From NCBI GenBank assembly GCA_017548225.1, contig JAFYMV010000111.1:1-13497 (forward strand): DNA of 13,497 bases. The letters run 5' to 3'. Every line of letters begins with the position of its first letter. Positions within the stretch are counted from its first letter, which is position 1. The position numbers and the translations under genes are program-made. Shown piece after piece: positions 5,395-11,507 of the stretch. The notes beneath the pieces were generated by a model that saw only the letters and a list, made by a program, of their open reading frames with translations, was not told the DNA's origin and ran no database searches. The stretch is from Bacteroidaceae bacterium (lineage in GTDB: Bacteria; Bacteroidota; Bacteroidia; Bacteroidales; Bacteroidaceae).

Positions 5395-7320
5395 TTACAA
5401 CGCCTCACATTCGGCCAACCAACTAGCAGCACTAGCATCACTCGGCATGCGCCAGTCGCCACGCGGACTCAGCGATACGCTACCCACCTTGGGACCATCG
5501 GGCAAGCATGAGCGCTTGAACTGCTGTTGGAAGAAGCGACGGAAGAATGTCGTAAGCCACTTCTTGATGATAGCCGCATCATACTGCCCCTCAAAGGTAA
5601 GACAAGCCAAGTAATAGATTTTCTTGGGGCGGTAACCCGAACGCAAGAAATGGTAGATAAAGAAATCGTGCAACTCGTAGGGGCCTACCAGATCCTCCGT
5701 TTTCTGTTTGATAGTACCGTCAGCCTTTGCAGGAATCAGTTCGGGACTGATGGGTGTATTCACAATATCGAGCAAGATGCTGCGTACCTCTGCATTGTAG
5801 CTATGCTCGGCCTCCCACTGCACCAGGTGGCGCACAAGGGTCTTGGGGATACCGGCATTCATGCCATACATCGACATATGGTCGCCGTTGTAGGTAGCCC
5901 ATCCAAGTGCCAACTCCGAGAGGTCGCCCGTACCGATCACAATCGCATTCTCACGATTAGCCACATCCATGAGCAACTGCGTACGCTCGCGCGCCTGGCT
6001 GTTCTCATAGGTTGTATCGTGTACATCAATATCGTGCTCTATATCCTTAAAATGCTGTATGCAAGCATCCTTGATACTGATTTCGCGCAACGACACACCG
6101 AGGTGGCTCATCAGGTCGAGCGCATTCTGATAGGTACGGTCAGTAGTGCCAAATCCCGGCATGGTAACACCGATAATACCCGTACGGGGGAGCTGCAATC
6201 GGTCAAAGGTACGCACCGTAGCCAGCAATGCCAGCGTAGAATCCAGTCCGCCCGAGATACCAATCACCACTTTGCTGCAGTGGATGTGCGTCAGGCGCTT
6301 AGCCAGCGCCACCGACTGAATATTAAACACCTCGTTGCAGTGGCTGTCGAGCTCCGCACCCTGCGGCACGAAAGGCAGCTGGGCAAAGTGGCGTGTGAGC
6401 ACACTCTCACGCTCGGTGACAGGTGCCGTATGTATATGAGTTGCCTTCGGGTAAAGGTCAGCCTGCGCAGTAGCAAAAGTAGTGTTGCCACGACGCTCCA
6501 TGCGCAGCTTGTCGAGGTCAATCTCCGAGCAGATGAGCTGCGCATCGAAGCAGAAGCGTTCACCTTCAGCAAGTATAGCACCATTCTCGGCTACAAAGGC
6601 CTTACCTGCAAACACCAAGTCCGTCGTTGATTCTCCATAACCACTGCTGGTATACACATAACCTGCCATGCTGCGTGCCGACTGCTGCTTGAGGAGCGAG
6701 CGCAAGTAATCATGCTTTCCCGTCACCTCATCCGAAGCCGAGAGGTTGAAGATGATCTCTGCCCCCTGCAACGCCAATGCCGAGCTGGGCGGTGTTACGC
6801 TCCACAAGTCCTCGCAAATCTCCACGCCAAACGCGTAGCGTCCCGTGTGGAATATCTGGTACGAGCCGATGTGTACCGACTGTCCAGCATAGCAGATATT
6901 ATCCTCCATGCGCAAGTTGTATCCTGTCGAGAACCAACGACGCTCGTTAAACTCACCATAGTTGGGAATATAGCACTTGGGCACGATACCCAAGATGCGT
7001 CCCTGCTGCAACACGAGCGCACAGTTGTACAGTGCACCGCACACATAGATGGGAGCACCTATTATATATAGAGTGTCATACACCTTCGTTGCTTCGGCAA
7101 AGCGGGCGATGGCCGCTTCAGACTCCTGTAGTAAGGTTTGTTGTGTAAACAAGTCGCCACAGGTATAACCCGTGATGCATAGTTCAGGAAATACGGTCAC
7201 CTCAGCACCCTCCTCATGAGCGCGGTGCGCCAAGGCGATAAGTTGCTCTACATTATATGTCGGGTCAGCTACGCTGACCAAGGGTACCGCAGCACCCACT
7301 TTGATAAATCCGTGTTGCAT
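5395..7320 (-). CDS. nadE: Glutamine-dependent NAD(+) synthetase (nitrilase + NAD synthase domains)
   Basis: The last step of NAD synthesis: nicotinate adenine dinucleotide, ATP and glutamine-derived ammonia give NAD. Of 641 residues, about 1-280 form a carbon-nitrogen hydrolase (glutaminase) domain with its triad: Glu46 in FPELCITGY, Lys115 in VPKCYIPNYGEF, and Cys169 in GVEICEDLW. About 330-600 form the synthetase domain with the ATP pyrophosphatase loop SGGLDS (356-361) and IGTGDLSELALGWATYNGDH (462-481). The length fits the two-domain NadE family. The ATG at 7320 is chosen because the GTG at 7344 lies inside the -7 box and MQHGFIKVGAAVP begins the nitrilase domain. A long open frame on the opposite strand (5527-6630) is a shadow of this gene. 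Confidence 0.95.
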   Translation of the reverse strand: MQHGFIKVGAAVPLVSVADPTYNVEQLIALAHRAHEEGAEVTVFPELCITGYTCGDLFTQQTLLQESEAAIARFAEATKVYDTLYIIGAPIYVCGALYNCALVLQQGRILGIVPKCYIPNYGEFNERRWFSTGYNLRMEDNICYAGQSVHIGSYQIFHTGRYAFGVEICEDLWSVTPPSSALALQGAEIIFNLSASDEVTGKHDYLRSLLKQQSARSMAGYVYTSSGYGESTTDLVFAGKAFVAENGAILAEGERFCFDAQLICSEIDLDKLRMERRGNTTFATAQADLYPKATHIHTAPVTERESVLTRHFAQLPFVPQGAELDSHCNEVFNIQSVALAKRLTHIHCSKVVIGISGGLDSTLALLATVRTFDRLQLPRTGIIGVTMPGFGTTDRTYQNALDLMSHLGVSLREISIKDACIQHFKDIEHDIDVHDTTYENSQARERTQLLMDVANRENAIVIGTGDLSELALGWATYNGDHMSMYGMNAGIPKTLVRHLVQWEAEHSYNAEVRSILLDIVNTPISPELIPAKADGTIKQKTEDLVGPYELHDFFIYHFLRSGYRPKKIYYLACLTFEGQYDAAIIKKWLTTFFRRFFQQQFKRSCLPDGPKVGSVSLSPRGDWRMPSDASAASWLAECEAL

Positions 7321-7343
7321 AGTTGTTGTTTGTATTTCGCTCA

Positions 7344-7351
7344 CAAAAATA
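7344..7351 (-). promoter_or_regulatory. -7 box of the nadE promoter
   Basis: TATTTTTG on the minus strand matches TAnnTTTG. Transcription would start near 7338, upstream of the ATG at 7320 and downstream of the GTG at 7344, which settles the nadE start. No clear TTTG -33 box is seen. Confidence 0.5.
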
Positions 7352-7426
7352 GAACATTTTTTTTGATTTTACGAAGATTATACCGATTTACTTGCATATC
7401 CTCTGCCGAACGCCACCAAATAACGA

Positions 7427-7448
7427 AGGGGATGCTCACGCATCCCCT
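7427..7448 (-). terminator. Strong hairpin after kbl
   Basis: The arms AGGGGATGC (7427-7435) and GCATCCCCT (7440-7448) pair perfectly over 9 bp around a TCAC loop, 27 bp beyond the kbl stop codon. The T tract after it on the minus strand is poor (CGTTATTTGG), so it may act more as an mRNA 3'-end stabiliser than an efficient terminator. Confidence 0.6.
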
Positions 7449-7474
7449 CCATCATTTTATCTAGATATGTCAAA

Positions 7475-8665
7475 TTACTTGATCACACCCAGCTCCTTAC
7501 CTACCTTAGTGAAGGCAGCGATAGCCTTGTCGAGGTCCTCGCGGCTGTGAGCTGCAGAGAGCTGTACACGGATACGAGCCTGATCCTTCGGCACTACGGG
7601 GTAGTAGAAACCAGTTACATAGATACCTTCCTCAGCCATACGGTTAGCAAAGTCCTGTGACAACTTTGCATCGTAGAGCATTACAGCGCAGATAGCAGAC
7701 TGTGTAGGCTTGATATCGAAGCCTGCAGCGAGCATCTTCTCGCGGAAGTATACCACATTCTCCTGCTGCTTAGTGTGAAGGTCATCGCTCTCCTTGAGGA
7801 TCTTAAACATCTCCAATGATGCACCTACTACTGCAGGGGGAATAGAGTTAGAGAAGAGGTAGGGGCGTGAACGCTGACGAAGCATATCGATAATCTCCTT
7901 GCGACCAGTGGTGAAACCACCGATAGCACCACCGAATGCCTTACCGAGTGTACCTGTGTGGATATCGATACGGCCGTAGCAGTTGAACTGCTCGCTTACA
8001 CCATGACCGGTAGCACCTACAACACCAGCTGAGTGACACTCGTCCACCATTACGAGAGCGTCATACTTCTCCGCGAGGTCACAGATCTTATCCATGGGAG
8101 CCACATTACCATCCATAGAGAACACACCGTCAGTTACGATGATACGGAAGCGCTGTTCCTGAGCCTCCTGCAAGCAACGCTCGAGGTCAGCCATGTCCGC
8201 ATTGGCGTAGCGATAACGCTTAGCCTTACAGAGGCGTACACCGTCGATGATAGAAGCGTGGTTCAATGCGTCAGAGATGATAGCATCCTGATCGGTGAAG
8301 AGAGGTTCGAATACACCACCGTTAGCATCGAAGCAAGCAGCGTAGAGGATAGTATCCTCAGTCTTGAAATAATCTGAGATTGCCGCCTCGAGCTCCTTGT
8401 GCATATCCTGAGTACCGCAGATGAAGCGTACTGAAGACATACCATAGCCATGAGTCTCCATTGCCTTGGTAGCAGCATCAATGAGACGCTGGTTATCAGA
8501 GAGACCGAGGTAGTTGTTAGCACAGAAGTTGAGTACATCACGACCGTCGTTGAGCTTGATGTTAGCGCGCTGAGGAGTGGTGATGATACGCTCGTTCTTG
8601 TACAAGCCAGCGTCTTTGATGCCGGCGAGTTCCTGTTGCAGGTGTTCTTTAATCTTTCCGTACAT
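7475..8665 (-). CDS. kbl: 2-amino-3-ketobutyrate CoA ligase (glycine C-acetyltransferase)
   Basis: This PLP enzyme of the alpha-oxoamine synthase family cleaves 2-amino-3-oxobutyrate with CoA to glycine and acetyl-CoA, the second step of threonine degradation through threonine dehydrogenase. It has 396 residues, about the length of the E. coli enzyme. Visible motifs are NFCANNYLGLSDNQRL (46-61), the SSVRFICGTQDMHKELE stretch (77-93), DECHSAGVVGATGHG (208-222) and HTGTLGKAFGGAIGG (236-250) with the PLP lysine K242. SSVRFICGTQ and the GHGVSEQF region separate it from BioF (8-amino-7-oxononanoate synthase) and serine palmitoyltransferase. The gene stands alone between its own promoter and hairpin; no threonine dehydrogenase gene is present in the window. 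Confidence 0.93.
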   Translation of the reverse strand: MYGKIKEHLQQELAGIKDAGLYKNERIITTPQRANIKLNDGRDVLNFCANNYLGLSDNQRLIDAATKAMETHGYGMSSVRFICGTQDMHKELEAAISDYFKTEDTILYAACFDANGGVFEPLFTDQDAIISDALNHASIIDGVRLCKAKRYRYANADMADLERCLQEAQEQRFRIIVTDGVFSMDGNVAPMDKICDLAEKYDALVMVDECHSAGVVGATGHGVSEQFNCYGRIDIHTGTLGKAFGGAIGGFTTGRKEIIDMLRQRSRPYLFSNSIPPAVVGASLEMFKILKESDDLHTKQQENVVYFREKMLAAGFDIKPTQSAICAVMLYDAKLSQDFANRMAEEGIYVTGFYYPVVPKDQARIRVQLSAAHSREDLDKAIAAFTKVGKELGVIK

Positions 8666-8711
8666 AGGGCTTATGATTTATAGAATAGTTTGTAAATAGT
8701 CAAATGATGGA

Positions 8712-8722
8712 CAAAGGTAGTG
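8712..8722 (-). promoter_or_regulatory. kbl promoter -7 region
   Basis: The minus strand reads CACTACCTTTG with a perfect TAnnTTTG box (8719-8712). No convincing -33 box is seen. The leader to the ATG at 8665 is about 40 nt. Confidence 0.55.
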
Positions 8723-8794
8723 ATTTAAATTAAGAATAGTTCACGCGGAATGAAAAAAAATGCAGACAAGAACACGATTTTTCCCTACAGACAT

Positions 8795-8825
8795 AAAAAA
8801 AGATGAAGAACCACTGTCCTTCATC
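8795..8825 (-). terminator. Intrinsic terminator of tRNA-Ala
   Basis: On the minus strand GATGAAG (8825-8819) pairs with CTTCATC (8808-8802) around a 10-nt loop and is followed at once by seven T residues (8801-8795). It starts 7 nt beyond the tRNA 3' end. Confidence 0.85.
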
Positions 8826-8832
8826 CCTTTCG

Positions 8833-8906
8833 TGGAGCATGCGAGACTCGAACTCGCCACCTCTTGACTGCCAGTCAAACGCTCTAGCCAGATGAGCTAA
8901 TGCCCC
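8833..8906 (-). tRNA. tRNA-Ala, anticodon GGC
   Basis: The 74-nt gene folds into a full cloverleaf: acceptor GGGGCAT/ATGCTCC, D-stem GCTC/GAGC, anticodon stem TTTGA/TCAAG with loop CTGGCAG, and T-stem GCGAG/CTCGC with loop TTCGAGT. The anticodon GGC reads GCC/GCT alanine codons, and the acceptor has the G3:U70 pair that identifies tRNA-Ala. The discriminator base is A; CCA is not encoded (ACG follows), so it must be added after transcription. Promoter and terminator flank it, giving a single-tRNA unit. Confidence 0.95.
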
Positions 8907-8925
8907 TTTTTATGTTTTCATGGTG

Positions 8926-8957
8926 CAAAGGTAGTGCAAGCGAGTGAATAAAACAAG
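8926..8957 (-). promoter_or_regulatory. Promoter of tRNA-Ala
   Basis: On the minus strand a TACCTTTG -7 box (8933-8926) follows CTTG (8957-8954) with a 20-bp spacer. The region TATTCACT...TTGCACTACCTTTGC closely resembles the promoter region of the ABC-F gene at 296-320. The RNA would start near 8920, shortly before the mature 5' end. Confidence 0.7.
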
Positions 8958-8960
8958 TTT

Positions 8961-9091
8961 CAACGAACGAAAGTTGAGAAAATGTTTGCATTTTCTCTGC
9001 TGATCGCCGACGCGGAAACGCAGTCCGCTAGTCTGAACCTTTAGGTCGCTGGCCGTAAGGGAAAAGCAAAGGAGGTCTGCCTAGTACGACA
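8961..9091. other. Structured, locally GC-rich island of unknown function
   Basis: This is the main part of the only stretch over 300 bases without a protein gene on either strand (8907-9220). It begins with a possible CAAC/GTTG stem (8961-8976), then a perfect 9-bp hairpin GAGAAAATG-TTTG-CATTTTCTC (8976-8997), then about 90 nt of GC-rich sequence in an AT-rich setting. That part contains GCG-GAAA-CGC with a GNRA-type loop (stem extendable by GAC/GTC around a bulged A) and ACC-TTTA-GGT. I cannot assign it to SRP RNA, 6S, tmRNA or RNase P RNA. It may be an unrecognised small RNA, a dispersed element or a gene remnant. No clear promoter or terminator frames it. Confidence 0.35.
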
Positions 9092-9160
9092 AAATTCAAA
9101 TAATTTACAATTTTACAAAGCACAAACCTGATTCAGGTTACAGCGTAAATCAAAATCTAT

Positions 9161-9187
9161 AATTCAAAATTCAGAATTCAGAATTCT
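9161..9187. repeat. AT-rich dispersed repeat upstream of ruvC
   Basis: The unit consists of AATTCAAAATTCAGAATTCA and its continuation. Positions 9162-9184 are identical over 23 nt to 3294-3316 after serC. It ends immediately before the ruvC promoter region. Confidence 0.65.
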
Positions 9188-9193
9188 TTTTAC

Positions 9194-9201
9194 TATCTTC
9201 G
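9194..9201 (+). promoter_or_regulatory. Probable ruvC -7 box
   Basis: TATCTTCG differs from TAnnTTTG at one base and is followed by CAAAG, as in other boxes here. No -33 box is visible. It would start a transcript near 9207 with a leader of about 14 nt. Confidence 0.35.
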
Positions 9202-9220
9202 CAAAGTTTTTCAATAATAA

Positions 9221-9790
9221 ATGTTACAACCCGTCAAAGAAAAGATCATTCTCGGCATCGACCCCGGCACCAACCTCATGGGATATGGTGTCATCAAAGT
9301 CGTGGGCACCAAGGCCAGTATGTTGGCGATGGGTGTCATCGACCTGCGCAAGTACGAAGACTCCTACCTCAAGCTAGGCCGTATCTTTGAGCGTGTGCGC
9401 GGCATCATCGACTCCTATCTCCCCGACGAGCTCGCCATCGAGGCCCCCTTCTTCGGCAAGAATGTGCAGACGATGCTCAAGCTCGGCCGTGCCCAGGGTG
9501 TGGCCATGGCCGCAGCCATGAGTCGTCAGGTCCCCATCACCGAGTACGCCCCCACTAAAATCAAGATGGCCATTACTGGCAACGGTTCGGCAGGCAAGGA
9601 GCAGGTAGCCGACATGCTACGCCGCATGCTCCACATCGACAAGGAAGAGATGCCCCACTTCCTCGACGCCACCGATGCCCTAGGCGCTGCCTACTGTCAC
9701 TACCTGCAGATGGGGCGTCCTACGGTCGACAAGGGCTGCAGCAGTTGGAAGGAGTTTATGGCCAAGAATCCCGAACGAGTAAAAAAATGA
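9221..9790 (+). CDS. ruvC: Crossover junction endodeoxyribonuclease RuvC
   Basis: RuvC resolves Holliday junctions by paired symmetrical nicks, working with RuvAB in recombinational repair. The 189-residue length suits the family. The RNase H-like catalytic residues are visible: Asp14 in GIDPGTNLMGYG, Glu74 in AIEAPFFGKN, and Asp149 and Asp152 in FLDATDALGAAYCH. The DNA-contacting stretch KNVQTMLKLGRAQGVA (80-95) is typical, as is PTKIKMAITGNGSAGKEQV (111-129). Codons are strongly C-ending (for example the ATC, CTC and GCC runs), like the next two genes and unlike the lipoprotein gene at 11508. Neither ruvA nor ruvB is nearby, which is usual for this phylum. Confidence 0.96.
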   Translation: MLQPVKEKIILGIDPGTNLMGYGVIKVVGTKASMLAMGVIDLRKYEDSYLKLGRIFERVRGIIDSYLPDELAIEAPFFGKNVQTMLKLGRAQGVAMAAAMSRQVPITEYAPTKIKMAITGNGSAGKEQVADMLRRMLHIDKEEMPHFLDATDALGAAYCHYLQMGRPTVDKGCSSWKEFMAKNPERVKK

Positions 9791-9832
9791 CAGGAAACGC
9801 ATTTTTTTTAAACCTTTTATTGAATTTTCCTG
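9791..9832. repeat. Inverted repeat after ruvC
   Basis: CAGGAAA (9791-9797) and TTTCCTG (9826-9832) are perfect inverted repeats around a very T/A-rich 28-nt loop, starting directly after the ruvC stop codon. It may mark the ruvC 3' end; the loop is too long for a standard intrinsic terminator. Confidence 0.3.
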
Positions 9833-9881
9833 GCATTGTTACTATATTATATATGAAGTTTCATTAAAAGACACATAGCAT

Positions 9882-10535
9882 ATGAAAAAGAAGGTTGTTT
9901 ATGTTGACATGGATGGCGTATTGTGCGATTACATTGGCCGTTGCAACGAATTGGGTATCTCCCCCGACGAAGCCAAGCACCAGCCCGGATTCTTTATTGG
10001 TCTGAAACCTATCGAAGGCGCCATCGAGGCCTACCGCAAGCTCCACGCGCAGTACGATGTATATATCTTGTCGGCAGCCTCATGGAGCAATCCCGCAGCC
10101 TGTGCCGAGAAAATCGAGTGGGTAAACCAATACCTCCCCGAAGCCTACAAGCGCGTCATCTTCTCACACAACAAGCATCTGTGTCAGGGCGACTACCTCA
10201 TCGACGACCGCGCCAAGTGCGGTGCCGACCGCTTTGAAGGCCAATGGATTCAGTTCGGTTCCGAGCAGTTCCCCGATTGGGACAGCGTGCTCACCTTTAT
10301 CGAGGTATACAGCGAATTTGACGAGCCCGACACCCTCTGTCGCAAGATGATCTCCCCTACTATGGTAGAGAAGACCATCGCCACTCTTGACGAATACATG
10401 AAAACGCTCAATGCCGCGTATAACAAAGAGTCAAGCGAGGAACTCTACAAGAAGATTACCAGCCTCGCCACCCTCACCAACCGTTGGCTGAAGGCTTCAG
10501 GCATAGAAGACGAATCAAGCTATTACGACATTTAA
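9882..10535 (+). CDS. HAD-family 5'(3')-deoxyribonucleotidase-like protein with C-terminal extension
   Basis: The N-terminal 140 residues have all HAD phosphatase motifs: DMDGVLCDY (9-17; nucleophile Asp9, acid/base Asp11), LSAASW (63-68; Ser64), SHNKHL (95-100; Lys98), and LIDDRAK (106-112; Asp108/Asp109). The DMDGVLCDY start, the small cap region and the SHNKHL motif fit the NT5C (dNMP 5'-nucleotidase) group, which removes phosphate from deoxynucleotides in the cytoplasm. Substrate is inferred. Residues about 150-217 form a helical, Glu/Lys-rich region not needed for the NT5C fold; I do not recognise it. The protein is 217 residues against about 180-200 for simple members. Gene spacing to the following secreted-protein gene is 20 bp, so the two are probably co-transcribed. 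No TAnnTTTG box is evident in the 91-bp spacer after ruvC. Confidence 0.8.
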   Translation: MKKKVVYVDMDGVLCDYIGRCNELGISPDEAKHQPGFFIGLKPIEGAIEAYRKLHAQYDVYILSAASWSNPAACAEKIEWVNQYLPEAYKRVIFSHNKHLCQGDYLIDDRAKCGADRFEGQWIQFGSEQFPDWDSVLTFIEVYSEFDEPDTLCRKMISPTMVEKTIATLDEYMKTLNAAYNKESSEELYKKITSLATLTNRWLKASGIEDESSYYDI

Positions 10536-10555
10536 TAAGATTAATATATATAAAG

Positions 10556-11182
10556 ATGAAAAAGAGCATTTTCCTTATCATCCTACTATTCATCAGTTCG
10601 GTAGGATATGCCGATTCGCTGCAACGCTTCATCAACAGGTACAGTGATGTTGACGGAGCCCAATACAAGGTCTTCAATCGCGACAGCCATTTCAACGATG
10701 TACCAGCCAACTCCTTCTCACCCTTCTCGCTGAAGATGCGTAGCGGAAGTCTCAAGGTAATGGGAATCGAAGAGATGGTCATCCTTCAGCTCGAGCAATG
10801 CAGGGAGTCAGTCCAAGAGCGTTTTGTAGAGAATGTTACCGATGCCATCCCCGACGAGTATTCGCTTGTTGCCGAAAACATCCGTTACCAGATTTATTTA
10901 AGCAACCAAGACGAAGACTACGCCTATATGCTCATCGTCAACCACAAGCTACCGGGTCTCACCTTGATGTATGTCACCAACGGTTTCGTTCGTGCCATGC
11001 TCAACGATGAAGGCGACGGATTCGACCCCGACAAGCTAGAGAGATACCTCGAGCAAGGAGCCGAGCGATTGGGTGAGTCAATGATTAACCTTGGCGAAAA
11101 GATCAAAGAGGGCATGCTACGCCTCCAAGAGAGCACCAAAGAACGCGTCGAAGAGGCCGAGACTTGGAAGGTATATTTCTAA
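10556..11182 (+). CDS. Exported protein, DUF4252-like
   Basis: This 208-residue protein begins with a clear Sec signal peptide, MKKSIFLIILLFISSVGYADS, probably cleaved after the Ala at about 19; there is no lipobox, so it is likely periplasmic. The pattern of LQRFINRYS (22-30), a central strand-helix-strand block (SLKVMGIEEMVILQLEQ, 65-81) and hydrophobic strands at 123-147 resembles Bacteroidota DUF4252 proteins, but I am not certain. Residues about 156-203 form a long charged helix rich in Glu/Lys/Arg, a possible coiled coil. The start at 10556 is chosen because an upstream in-frame ATG (10484) overlaps the preceding gene and would bury the signal peptide. It follows the HAD gene by 20 bp. 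Function unknown. Confidence 0.75.
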   Translation: MKKSIFLIILLFISSVGYADSLQRFINRYSDVDGAQYKVFNRDSHFNDVPANSFSPFSLKMRSGSLKVMGIEEMVILQLEQCRESVQERFVENVTDAIPDEYSLVAENIRYQIYLSNQDEDYAYMLIVNHKLPGLTLMYVTNGFVRAMLNDEGDGFDPDKLERYLEQGAERLGESMINLGEKIKEGMLRLQESTKERVEEAETWKVYF

Positions 11183-11207
11183 TTTTCATTTTTTGAGAAA
11201 AAGTATT

Positions 11208-11215
11208 TACATTTG
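11208..11215 (+). promoter_or_regulatory. -7 box upstream of the small lipoprotein
   Basis: TACATTTG matches TAnnTTTG and lies 38 bp before the proposed TTG start at 11253. The -33 region is not clear (a TTTTTTG lies only 12 bp upstream). Confidence 0.45.
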
Positions 11216-11252
11216 CAAATTCAATTCAAAGCAAGCAATTACTTTAATCCTA

Positions 11253-11399
11253 TTGATTATAATAAAGAAAATTCTATTAGTAGCCATCGTTGCGGCAGCT
11301 ATGACATCATGCAGCAGCTCCAGAAAGTCACAATATTCTCACGAGTTGGATTATGGCAAATCAATTAACAATTATGTTAGATCATTCGTCAAAGACTGA
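11253..11399 (+). CDS. Very small lipoprotein (about 48 aa), non-ATG start
   Basis: The product would read IIIKKILLVAIVAAAMTSC and then SSSRKSQYSHELDYG and a short tail to VKD. It is a classic lipoprotein signal: lysines, a hydrophobic core, and a lipobox-like MTSC with Cys20, leaving a mature peptide of only about 29 residues. No ATG lies upstream of the hydrophobic core. The likeliest starts are TTG at 11253 or ATA at 11259/11262; the run ATAAAGAAAATT looks like an ATGAAGAAAATT start with ATG changed to ATA. A promoter-like box at 11208 supports expression. It sits between two exported-protein genes. It could also be a decaying gene. Function unknown. Confidence 0.55.
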   Translation: MIIIKKILLVAIVAAAMTSCSSSRKSQYSHELDYGKSINNYVRSFVKD

Positions 11400-11447
11400 T
11401 TCCCAAGATAAAAAATAGGAAAAAGCTTTTTTTTCAAAAAAAACGTT

Positions 11448-11455
11448 TATCTTTG
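11448..11455 (+). promoter_or_regulatory. Promoter -7 box of the Met/Gln-rich lipoprotein operon
   Basis: TATCTTTG, followed by CAAAG, is a perfect TAnnTTTG box. Transcription would start near 11461, giving a leader of about 47 nt to the ATG at 11508. The -33 region is a T run without an exact TTTG. Confidence 0.6.
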
Positions 11456-11507
11456 CAAAGAATCTAATAAAAAACAGTAATCAACACTTAATAAAACCTA
11501 TTTGTTT

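Noticed and set aside
5527..6630. 367-aa open frame on the plus strand
   Set aside because: It lies entirely antisense to nadE, which has complete catalytic motifs; the translated protein has no recognisable domain.
7475..8665. BioF (8-amino-7-oxononanoate synthase) or serine palmitoyltransferase instead of Kbl
   Set aside because: The 396-aa length, SSVRFICGTQ and GHGVSEQF region fit Kbl better, and no biotin or sphingolipid genes are nearby.
9001..9091. SRP RNA, tmRNA, RNase P RNA or rRNA fragment
   Set aside because: A few short strings look familiar, but none of the defining conserved blocks of these RNAs is present.
10484..10555. Earlier ATG for the DUF4252-like gene
   Set aside because: It lies inside the HAD gene and would put 24 basic residues before a good signal peptide.
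11420..11434. Terminator from AAAAAGCTTTTTTTT
   Set aside because: It is only an A/T palindrome with no stable GC stem and lies next to a promoter.
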